DNA of 64,000 bases, from assembly GCA_024180945.1 (NCBI GenBank), contig JAKSGN010000020.1:992001-1056000 (forward strand). Direction: 5' to 3'. Both the position numbers and the translations under genes were made by a program. Numbering within the stretch: position 1 is the first letter of the stretch; each line of letters begins with the position of its first letter. Below the pieces are notes generated by a model that made no database searches, was not told the DNA's origin, and was given only the letters and a program-made list of their open reading frames with translations. Of the stretch, positions 47,127 through 57,719 are shown piece by piece. Source of the stretch: Macrophomina tecta. Taxonomy: Eukaryota > Ascomycota > Dothideomycetes > Botryosphaeriales > Botryosphaeriaceae.

Positions 47127-50100
47127 CTATTCCCCCTCTAGGCTGCTTTCGGCCCGAAAGCTTTATATTTAAGGTAGGCGCTTACTACTATTCTTATATT
47201 ATTATCGACTAATTATAGTTTCTACTCGTACCTAGCGTTATCATATATTAGTTTAGCGTATCATTACTTTTACCCGAGGGGTATCCGCGGCTTTTTTCTA
47301 TGATCGCTATACTTATCTTTAAATAGTTTATTATAAGACTTTCTTTTATTCCGTATATTTTAGTTATACTAGTAGGGGGTTATTCTCGTGCGAGGCGATA
47401 GCTAATTCTTTAGAATCTAAGTATTTATTTCTATAGTTTCTAAGTCGGGGCTTAGCTAACTTAGTCTAGTTCGTTATCTTAATCGAGCTCGGGAAGGTCT
47501 AGAATGTTAGCTTTAGAAGATAGAAACCGAGATTATTTAAGATAAAGCTAAGGCTAATACGGCTGCTACTACTACGAATATAGCTACTTAGGCGACTATA
47601 GCTATAGCGTAAAATATAATTTAAGTAGCTTAGCGCTTACGAATATATTAGTAAAAGAAATGTTATTTACGCTTACTTCTTTAGTCTATTAATTAACGGG
47701 ACGCGGATTTATTTTCTCGTAAGATACGTTATCTTAAAGAAAAGAAGTAGGCTAAGTAAAAGCTTATAGTTTAGAAGAGTCATTCTTCTTATAATATACT
47801 TAAGTTAGGTTTACTTATTAGATTTAAGGGGCCTAGGTTCTCTTTAGAGGCTTCTATAAATCGGTTTTAAATATTCCTAACTTCTCCTCCTAGGTTTACG
47901 TTATAGGAGGATACTCTAGGTTTAGATAGTTAGGATTTTATTAGTAGTATTCCTAGATAAGTCCTTCGTAGTTAAGGTAAGAGACTAGTTTCTATAAGAG
48001 TTTCTAAGAATTTTTAGTAGGATTCCTTTCTTTCTATTTAATTAGATACTTAAATTAACCGTTAATCTAGTCTCTATTAAGGATTTTTTCTACTAGCTAT
48101 TCTCTATCGGCATCCTCGGGATATATTTTAATTTCTAGATTAGGTTCGGCGTTGCTATATACGGGTTTAAGTAAAAAAATATAGAAAACTAGGTATATAT
48201 CTACCCGTTCTAGTAATTTAAGTTTAAAGGAAATAGATAAAAGTTTTTTCTTAATTTAGTAGAATTTAATCTTCTTATAGTCTAATTTATCGTTTAATCG
48301 TATTATTTTAATATTTTTTCTAAGAAGCTAGACTTTATTTTTCTTTTTTAGGGGCGGCGACGCCTAGTACTATCTATCGTAGTATATAGCTATTTAATAT
48401 ACGATAAATTTAATATCTCGAGCTAGTTTCTAGTATAATTTGCGTAGCTAATCTACTCTAAGCATAGCTTTTTAGGCGAGTATTTCGTAGATCTAAGATT
48501 CTCTAAAGGTGGTAGGATTAAATTTATAGTTAGTATAAAAGGGCGTAGTTTATATAGCTTCTATTAATATACTATTATATATGTATTAGGCTAGCAGTAG
48601 AAGTTCGACCTAGTTATTTTATCTATAGTTTAGATAGAATCTTAGGTACTACTCTAGTGTCTAGTTAGTTTATTTCGTTTATTCATCGGTTTATAGGTAT
48701 ACTATTATTAATATCTTATATTTAGTTTCTAGCTTATAGACTAAGGTTTACTAGAACTTAGCTCTAAATTATAAATCCCGGTCCGTAATTAGTTCCTTAG
48801 GCATCCTGTGGTGAGCGAAAATATATTTAAGAAAGAGATAGGCATAGTCCTCTACTTTAATTTTCTTATTATAAGAAATAAAGTATACCTATTTTATTAA
48901 ACGATTAACGATAACTAAAATAGCGTTATATTATATTTTAGTTATAGGGCCTACTAAAATTAGTAGATTAGTAATAAAGTCTATTATAACTGATTTCTAG
49001 GGTTTAGTTAACGTTATAATAAGCTATAGTTATTTATATAGTACGTATTATACCGTCTTATTTTTTACGTATTCGTTATATTTCTAAATAACTTTTTCTA
49101 CTATTTTTCTTATTTAGAGAAAATAGAAGTATCTTATAAGTTATTCTAAGGTTCTTATTATTCCTAGGTATTTATAAACTATAAACTTATAGTATTCCTT
49201 TATTAGCCGTTTGCATAGAGATATTAGTATATAAATTTTTCCGCGAAATAGTATATTACCTTTATAATCTTAGACTAGGTTAGGGTTATTATATTCGGGG
49301 ATATTTATTCGTTATAGTAGTTTCTAAGATAGCGGGTTATTATTATATTTTCTTTAGATAATTTATTTTTAAGTAGTAATATTATCTTTTTTTTTATTTA
49401 CTACTTCTTCTATAGTTTCTTTTAGTATAGGTATAGGTTCTTCGCCTTATAGTTTCTTATTATCTTTAGGTTTTTATTTAGGCGTTAGGGCTTTTAAGGG
49501 CTTATTATCGTTAATAGGGCTTTCTAGTCTTATAATAGATACTAGTATTTATTCTTTCTATAGTACGTTAAGTTCTTTAATAATTTAGGGGCGGTTAGAA
49601 TCTAATATACTATTATTATTTTATCTAAGTATTATTAGCGATAATTCTAGCTTTTCTTTTACGTAATCGGCTCTACGGCTAAGTACGTTTATTTTACTAT
49701 TTTTATTTCTTTTATAGTAGTAGATCTTAAAGTAGAAGAGGGCGAGTTATTTTATCTATTATATTTATCTTTTATTTAATATCTTAGTAGTTATAAAGTA
49801 TTCTAGGTTCTTATAATCTAAATATACTATAATTTTATAGTTAGCTTTCTTAAGGTAATATTACTATTTCTTAAATACTATAATAATCGCGAGTAGTTCT
49901 TTATTATATATTTCGTAGTTAAGTTCTATAGGTAATATTTTATAGAAGTAGTACGCGATAAAATATAATCTTTTCTTATTATCTAGCTAGCTAAGAGTAG
50001 TACTAATAGTATAGTTAAATACGTTAGTTTCGAGATAGAGAAGCTTATCGAGATTAAATATAATTAATATAGAGGCTTCTATAAAGGCTCTTTTAAGTTA

Positions 50101-53100
50101 GTTAAACGCTTTCTATTATAGTTCTTTCTAGGCAAATAAGGTATCTTTTTAGGTAAGTTAAATTAACGGTTCGGCTATATAGAAGTATCGTTCGATAAAC
50201 TACTAGTAAAAGTTAATAAATTCTAAAAAAACTTATACTTCTTTAACGTTTTTTAGTTTAGGCTATTTTAGAATATCTTCTATCTTTCTTAGGTCTATAA
50301 CTACTTTTTCTAGTTCGATAATAAAGCCTAGGAATTTAACCTTTTAGATATAGAAGGTATATTTTTTCGGTTTAACTAAGAGGCTATATTTAAGTAGTTT
50401 TTAGAGAATCTTAGAGACGTATTTCTTATATTCTTCTAGGGTTTTCGAGTAAATTAGAATATTATTAAGATAAGCTATATAGAATCTATTTAGATATTTC
50501 TATAGAATATAGTTAATAAGAGCTTAGAACATAGTAGAGACGTTAGTAAGTCTAAAAAATATTACTAAATATTTATATAGGCTATATTAGGTTTAGAATA
50601 TAGTTTTCTATTTATATTCTTCTTTAATTTAGATAAGATAGTATTCATTCCGTAGATCTAGTTTAGTAAAGAATTATACTTCTAAGAGACAATTTCTTAG
50701 CTTATTAATATAGAATAGAGAGTAGTAGTTTTTAATAGTAATATTATTTAAAGATTTATAATCTATATAGAGGCGTAACTTATCTTCTAGTTTTAGTATG
50801 AAGAGAATAGGTAATTCTATTAAAGACTAGAAGAATTAAATATATTCTTTCTTTAATAATAGATTTAGATATTCTCTTATCGCTTATAATTCTTTTTTTA
50901 ATATTAGATATAATAGCCTAAATTAAGGTTTAGTATTTAGTTTTAGATTAATCTCGTAGTTCTATAGTTAGTATTTTAGTAGCGTATCTTTAATCTTTTC
51001 TCTAAAAATTTTCTTAAACTAGTAGTATTCCTTAGAAATACTATTAAGGTACTATTTATATATTCTAGTAGAGTTATCTTTTTCTACGAATATTAGATAG
51101 TCTAGTTCTTCTTATCTAGTAGTACTAATCTATTAGATTCGTTCTTTATTTATAGTAGTAGGGCGATACTATATTATTCTAATTACTTACCCCTTTTTTT
51201 ATATTCTTTTTAGTGTAGCTTTCGAGATTAGGCTTATATAGGTAATAGATTTAGCTATAATATATAGTTTTTATTTTAGTTCTTTTTAATTTTATTCTCT
51301 AGACTTAAGAATAATTCTTCTATTATTCTAGTTATATTATACTTTCTATTTCTTTTACTAAGGAATATTAAAAATAATATTATACTTAGAAATCTTAGTA
51401 ATATTTAAATAGATGCGTTCTCTATAGTCTTTATACTTAAGAATTAGTTTTAGAGTTTTAATAATTATCTTTCTATCTCTAAAGAAGCTAGATAATCTAT
51501 TAACTATTCTTAGCTAATAAAATTAGTTCTTTTCTTAGGGTTTTAGGTTAGCTTTTTCTATAAATTAGTTTAAGACGTAGTTCTCTTATAATACTAAGTT
51601 AATAAGAGTAAGAGCTCGGCATCTATTAATCTTTATTATAATAATCTAGTAGTTTTTATATTTTACCGAGTTTTCTTTGTTCTCTAGTAGGTATTTTATA
51701 GTATTTCTAGTTAATACTACTATAGTTCTATAGAATAGGGGGCTCGCCTACTATAGCCCTAGTTTAGTAGGTATTTCTAGTTTTTTAGGTAGTATCTACT
51801 AATATTCTTAGCTTCTTAGTAAGTTAGGTAGGCTTTAATACTATAGATAGACTAGTAGAGAGTATTATAATTAGAAGTTTTAGATTATTCTTTAGTAGCT
51901 AAGGTAGTTCTTTTATTATTAGTCCGCTAGTTACTAGTCTACTTATTTAGATAGTTTCTACTAATATATTTATACTTTCTATAGTAGAAGTAAAGACTTT
52001 TTTTATATTAGCGTTATTTTTCTTCTAGCGCTAGTTAGGGGGTCCTTTATTAGTTAGTATTTAGATCTATGTTACGAACCCCAGAGGACAAGGGCTTTAT
52101 GACCCCACGGGTAGGAAGCCCGCACGGGAAAAGGCACCGCAGGGACCAAGAACCCTCACGGGCAGCAGAGCCGCACGGCCGGAACGCCCGCACGGGAAAC
52201 CCAGCCTCAAGGGAAGGCGGCACGTACGGCCCCGAGCCAGGCAGCAACAGAGGCCCGCACGGGAACGACGCCCGCGCAGCACAGCGACTACCCGGAAGAA
52301 TAGCAGGACCGAGTTCCCGCAGGGGAAAGACACCCACAGGGAAAGGGCACAGATCCAGGAAACCGACTTCGGACACAAGGGACGAACAAGAGAATGTCGA
52401 ACATGTCGTCCGCTCATCAGGGCAGAAGTCGGGTTCCGGAAAACAGGCCTTAGCGCCCAAGTCACGTGGGACCCACCGGGCCCACTGGATAACGAAGGAT
52501 CACGACTATCCTCCACGACGCTTGGATAACCAAGGATGCCAACTATCCACCACTATCCACAGATTGCTACACATTTCCTACAGTATATAGACACACTCCT
52601 TAGATAGTACTTTGACCTTCGTGGTCAACTCAAGATTCCAATACAGACTTATTGGAGGTAACAAGCCTGACGCGCACCGCGCACCAACCTATCACGTGAC
52701 CGCTACCCATCGTTCCAATCCTTTACCCTTCTCTTGCCCTTCAAGGTAAACCCTACCGCTACCTGACCCTACTAGGTGACTCCTAAGCCTAGTGGAAGAG
52801 GCCGCCGTTACAATCTATAGGGTCTTCTAGTAGTAGACTATTATAGGATTAGGTAGTATTAGTAGCGTTTTTAGAAAATCTTTCTATCTTCTAAAAGTAA
52901 TTATATATACGTAAGTCGATCTAGATTATAGTACGTACTATTTTCTAGTACGTAGTAGATAGCTTAGTATAGGTAAATTTATTCTTAATATAGTTCTTAA
53001 GTTTCTCGTAGTAGAGTATATATAAGACCTCGTTATTCTATTTAAGATATAAGGTATATAGTTAAAACTAGGTAGTATAATTAGTAGCTAATTTAGTTTA

Positions 53101-53796
53101 TTTTAGGCAGTAGATTTAATAGGCGGTATCTTAGTAGTAATTCTTATTATTAAATATAGTATATAGTACCTCGGTAAATTTTTTAAAACTATTAATAATT
53201 TCTTTAGTTTCTTCATATAGCTTAGCGCTGTCCTAGTTAATTTAGTAGAGTTCGAACTATTTAGCAGTATTATTTCTTAGATAGAAGCTAGTAAATAGTA
53301 TCTTCTAAATATTATCTTAAAAGAAGGTTTAATATATATAAAAGTATATTTAAATTTATTATAGAAATTTATCTAGTTATTCTCTAGCCCTATTAAATAT
53401 ATCTAGGGCCTTAATTTTTAGTTTAAAGGCTAGAGGTACGACTAGATCTACGGGTTTAGGGTTTAAGACGGGTTCTTACGTAATTTTCTAGTTAGTTATC
53501 AGGGTTTATATTAGATAGGTAGTCGCGAGAGTTAGGTTTTAGATTAGACGAGCTATTTATTTAGATTACTCTTATTAGCCGAGTTCGAGGCGCTATATAG
53601 TAGCTTAAAGATTCTAAATAAGCCTATATAGGGCCTATATAGGGTCTTAAGATTAAGGTTAGGGCGGGGATTATTTTTTAGTTATAGGCACGTCTTTCTC
53701 TTAGGGGTTATACTAGGATAGAAAATTTTCGTTATTTATAGTTAGTATTCTTTACTTAGGTAATTACCTCTAGTATCTATAGAGTAGTAGTTAAAG
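47127..53796 (-). pseudogene. RLG-M gag-pol with chromodomain, RIP-inactivated
   Basis: The minus strand, right to left, reads as follows. Probable gag and protease cover 53796-51200, interrupted by the solo LTR. RT has the box AYLNNILI near 50455-50484, with both YxDD Asp residues changed to Asn. The RT thumb and RNase H follow at 50400-49750 (LVKPKKYTFYI, KVKFLGFII, ETNVFNYTI, LNYEIYNKELLAI). The integrase core is at about 49030-48560 (SVIIDFITNLL, AILVIVNRLIK, AEDYAYLFLKYIF-like, MPKELITDRDL). The chromodomain is at about 48105-47950 (LVEKILNRD, then YLIK-stop-K where Trp is expected, then a SWEPL-like motif with a stop). In related elements the chromodomain steers integration to heterochromatin. 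Stops throughout make it inactive. Confidence 0.87.
52070..52812 (+). repeat. Solo RLG-R LTR, almost untouched by RIP
   Basis: 743 bases, starting TGTTACGAACCCCAGAGG and ending CCGCCGTTACA, flanked by ATCTA at 52065-52069 and 52813-52817. It is GC-rich with abundant CA and TG, unlike every other RLG-R LTR here, and serves as the family reference. Long open frames on both strands (52069-52590, 52050-52460) are a by-product of composition; they contain repeated CCCGCACGGG-type blocks, not protein domains. It lies inside RLG-M. Confidence 0.96.
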
Positions 53797-54397
53797 TATT
53801 ACGCTACTACTCTTTCTAAAAAAGGTCGGGTATATCGTTAAATAGCGTAGGCTTTCGGGGGGCCGTAGTGATAGGTAGAAAAAAATTATAAATAGTATTA
53901 GAATAAGAATTAATTAATAAGTTAACTACGAAGGTCCTATCTACTAGTAATAAATATAGGTTATATATATTAATCTAGTTAGCTATTTATTAGCCGGAGG
54001 TATAGTATTATTTAACTAGTAGGCTAGCTATTAGCCAGGAATATATACTAGAGGTTATATAGTTTAGCTAATAGAGCTCGGGGCGGCGCTAGATAATTTA
54101 GTAGTATTCTTTTTATATCGCCTTTATTATTTTTACTATGTTCCTCTTTTCTAGGTCGTAATAAAAAGTTAGGTTTCGAAAAATAAGCCTTAGTACTTAA
54201 GTTATATAAGATTTACTAAGCCTTCTAAATAATAAAGAATTATAACTATTTTCTATAATACTTAAATAACTAAGAATACTAACTATCTACTACTATTTAT
54301 AGACTACTATATATTTTTTATAATATATAGATATACTTCTTAGATAGTACTTTAATCTTTTATTAGAATAATAGACCCTAGTATATTCTTAGAATAC

Positions 54398-55186
54398 TAT
54401 AACGGCGGCCTCTTCTACTAGACTTTAGAGTTATCTAGTAGGGTTAAGTAGTAATAAAGTTTACCTTAAAGAATAAAAAAAGAGTAAAGAATTAGAATAA
54501 TAGATAGTAATTATATAATAGGCTAGTATATAGTACGCGTTAGACTTATTACTTCTAATAAGTCTATATTAGAATCTTAAGTTAACTATAAAGGTTAAAG
54601 TACTATCTAAGAAGTATATCTATATACTATAAAAAAGCTATAATAATCTATAGATTAAGACGACTATTAGATTAGTTATAGTATTAGATTAGCCTAAGAA
54701 TTAAATCTTTACTAAGGCTTCTAATTTATAAGCGGATTAGGTAGACTATATATAACGTAGGTGCTAATATCTATTTCTTAGAATCTAACTTCTATACCTA
54801 GTTAAAGAAGTATTCTACCGCTAGACTATTATCTTCTTAACTATATAAGTTATTTAACTTTCTCCCATTTGTTTTCTTAGTCTAAAGTTAGTTTTCGGGA
54901 TTTATAACTCTTTTTTTATAGGTATTCTTCTTCTATAGAAATCTATTTAGGTCGGTATTCTCGTAGTCTTATTATATCGCGTAGGCGTTACTTTTATATA
55001 GGCTTCTATTACTACCTTATCTAGGCCCGTACGCGCCGTCTTTTTCTAAGGCTAGTTTTTTCCTATAGGTGTGCCGGCGGTACGGCTTTACTATTCTTAG
55101 GGGTTTCTACCCCCTATAGTGCCTTTTCCCGTACGGGCTTTCTATTTATAGGGTTATAAAGCCCTTATCTCCTAGGGTTTATAATA
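54398..55186 (-). repeat. Solo RLG-R LTR with target duplication AATAC
   Basis: A 789-base minus-orientation LTR flanked by AATAC at 54393-54397 and 55187-55191. It is moderately RIP-altered; the outer third (about 55000-55170) keeps CCCGTACGGGC blocks. The short sequence 54361-54392 on its left has no assignment. Confidence 0.92.
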
Positions 55187-57231
55187 AATACTTATACTAT
55201 ACGTTTTACGTACTTATTATATACTATATATAGGCTTCTAGTATATAATGCTACTAAGGGGTAAATTCTATACTACTAAAAATTTATATCTAAGAATATA
55301 CGACTCTTTTAAAGGCTTTTTATTTATAACTAGTCTATTTACTTATAATTAAATTCTTTTTAATTTCTTTTAAAAAAGTAGCCGGCCTTAAAGAGCTATA
55401 TATAATAATTTTAACGAAAAGAACGATTTTACGATAATAGAAATAAGAGGCTAATAAAACTATTTAAATACTTAAGGTAAATAAATAGAAATAAGCTTAT
55501 TAACCTCTAAAGACTATTAAATACTAATTATTAATAGAAGTACCTAGGGTGTTAAATACCTAATAGATAACGTGGCTAAACTAGGGGCGCCTATAGCTAT
55601 TAATAAACTATAACGCTTATATAGTGTATCTATAGAAGATATACTAAAAGCTAAGCTTTTAGAATATCTTAACCGTATTAAGATTCTATAATAGCTATAA
55701 GCGACTCTTAATAGTAAACTATCTACTGTTTCTACGCTAAACGTAGGCGAAACATATATAGAAAGTAGAATAAATAATAGTAAAAAGTAATTTAATCTTT
55801 TTATAAGAAATTTATTTCTAAAACTCGAAGGCCTTACTTAGAACTTATATAACTTATAAACGAATACGGTAGAGATATATTTTAGTATATATTAGATAAA
55901 TAAGAACTACCTTAGAAGAATTCTCTAGGCTATTAAAGAGCTATCTAAATATAAGATTCTTTTTTAGTATATCTAAAGACGTCTAATAAACTAAGAGAAA
56001 CTAGTACTATTCTAGTAGAAGTTTAAGATATTAGTATAAAATTATATTTATAATTCTATTATTTACTACCTTAATAATACTATTAGTTATTATACTACGG
56101 TAATAAAGAAGGGCTAGAAGTTTATAAAATTCTATGCCTAAATAAAGACGTACGAGGATAAATTTATATATTAGATTTAGAACGTAAATTACTATATTAA
56201 CTAGATTTACTCTTAGCTTCTACTATCTATATATATAAAGCTTATGCGCTAGTCCTTTCTTACTAGAATATAGATAGAAGAGAATTTAGTAGCTAAAATC
56301 TAATACGTTAAATAAATACTAGAGATAATAAGGCCCTATAAAAAGAGCGAAAATAAATAGTAGTTATAGAAGACTAAGCGCTCTTTTACTACTTCTAGTC
56401 TAGGATATAATAGTTTCTATAAGGGTTTTAGAAATAGTAAAAAGACTAAAGAGAACTAAAGATTCGAAGCTTTAGCTTCTCTAAAGAATATAGGTGATTT
56501 ATATAGATCTAGTACCCTAAATATAGATAAAAAGTAGGCTAAAGACTATACTAACTAGGCGAACTATAAAGATAAGTAAGACTTAAAAAAAGAAAAGCTT
56601 TAATTACTTTTTTCTTCTTTTTATAATTAGGGCCTTAAATGGAAGGTAGTTTAAAATATATAAAAATTATTACTTTAATAGAAATCCTATCTAGTCCTAC
56701 TAAAATTTAAATATTAATAGATTATAGTTATGATCTAAACCTTATATTTCTTAAATACGTAGAGCGACTTATCTTATAAAATATATAAGCTAGTACTAGG
56801 CTATCTACTTATCTTTTTAATAATACTATCATTATATTACACGACTCTTATTATATAGGGGTTACTACGTGCGACTTAGGGGGTGCTATATATACTACTA
56901 AACTCTAACCTTACTAGAGTAGCTTATTTATAGGCTATAATACTATACTTAATATACTCTAGCTTAGGGCTACTGGGCCGGTTATTAATTTTAGAAGAGA
57001 AATATTTTACTAGAGTATAAACTCGCTAGAGCGTATATATTTAGTAAGCACTATTAAATTATTTTAGAACTTAGAACTAGAGAAGTCTATTTACTTTCTC
57101 TAGCTATTAAACTACTAGCTCTTACTTATAAATAATCTAGAAAGTTAAAAAAATAACTTTAACTCTTTTATAGCTCTCTCGCGAGCGGAAAGTATACTAA
57201 ATATACGTAAGAAGTAAAGCGAAAGTAATTA
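55187..57231 (+). pseudogene. RLG-G (Ty3/gypsy) gag and protease, RIP-inactivated
   Basis: Plus-strand sequence with stops but long readable stretches. About 55560-56400 is a probable gag with many Lys and Arg. A retropepsin-like segment ILIDYSYDLNLI lies at about 56711-56746; the expected Asp-Ser/Cys-Gly active site is altered by G-to-A. The element is interrupted at 57231 by RLC-B copy 2 (AATTA duplicated) and continues at 63028 with RT. Its 5' LTR is not identified. Confidence 0.7.
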
Positions 57232-57593
57232 TATTAGAATAAGTAGTATAACGGCTTATTTAATAGTAAATAGAATAAATTAGTATATCTAGTAGAGGGA
57301 GGCCATACGGGCTTTCCTTATACCTATCCTACCTACTAGGGTGAAACGGGTATGTAACTTACTTACCTACTAAGATAGGTGTGCAACGAGTATAAGATAT
57401 AACTAAATCCAAAACACTACTAAAAGTAAAATATACGTGATTAATCTAATACACCCCCTTTACGTACTGCCTATTTGGGGAGTAGGTAATAAAAAGAAAT
57501 AAGAGTAAAATAAATAACTAGGTGAGTATTAAACTCGTAAACTCGCTTAAAGTAGGCGGTTAATTTCTAAGATTAAAAGAAATAATAAAATAC

Positions 57594-57643
57594 ATTCTCT
57601 ATACTATAAGTAAGTGGTACTACTTGCTTATAGTATAGAGAAT
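57594..57643. repeat. 22-base-pair hairpin of RLC-B copy 2
   Basis: Arms 57594-57615 and 57622-57643 are reverse complements with one mismatch around a six-base loop. Compared with copy 1, the pair next to the loop is T-A instead of C-G, so pairing is preserved. Confidence 0.92.
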
Positions 57644-57693
57644 ACATAAGTAATATAAGAATAATATATATAAGTACTAAAAGGGTTAGGGGA

Positions 57694-57719
57694 GACTTAT
57701 ACCTACTTAGGTATAAGTC
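57694..57719. repeat. Inverted repeat shared with family T (RLC-B copy 2)
   Basis: GACTTATACCTA, CT, TAGGTATAAGTC: perfect 12-base arms. Same position relative to the 3' LTR as 45833-45860 in copy 1. Confidence 0.92.

Larger units (their letters stand above)
46760..54163 (-). mobile_element. Ty3/gypsy chromovirus RLG-M, full length, RIP-inactivated
   Basis: LTRs 46760-47126 and 53797-54163 are each 367 bases, flanked by AAAAG (46755-46759 and 54164-54168). On the minus strand a polypurine tract GAGGGGGAATAG (47127-47138) precedes the 3' LTR, and CTTTAACTACTACTC follows the 5' LTR at the primer-site position. Gene order on the minus strand is RT, RNase H, integrase, chromodomain, the arrangement of chromoviruses. 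A later solo RLG-R LTR sits inside at 52070-52812. Confidence 0.94.
46401..54360 (+). repeat. RLG-R LTR split by the RLG-M element
   Basis: The LTR occupies 46401-46759 (TATTATGAACCC start) and resumes at 54164-54360 (TTAGGTTTCGAAAAATAAGCC, matching the middle of the preserved LTR). It stops before its normal end at about 54360. AAAAG is duplicated around RLG-M. Confidence 0.85.

Noticed and set aside
52069..52590. A 173-codon open frame, with two overlapping minus-strand frames, in GC-rich sequence
   Set aside because: The segment is an LTR with TG...CA ends and an ATCTA duplication. The other LTR copies show no coding constraint, and the frames are low-complexity products of repeated CCCG and CGGG blocks.
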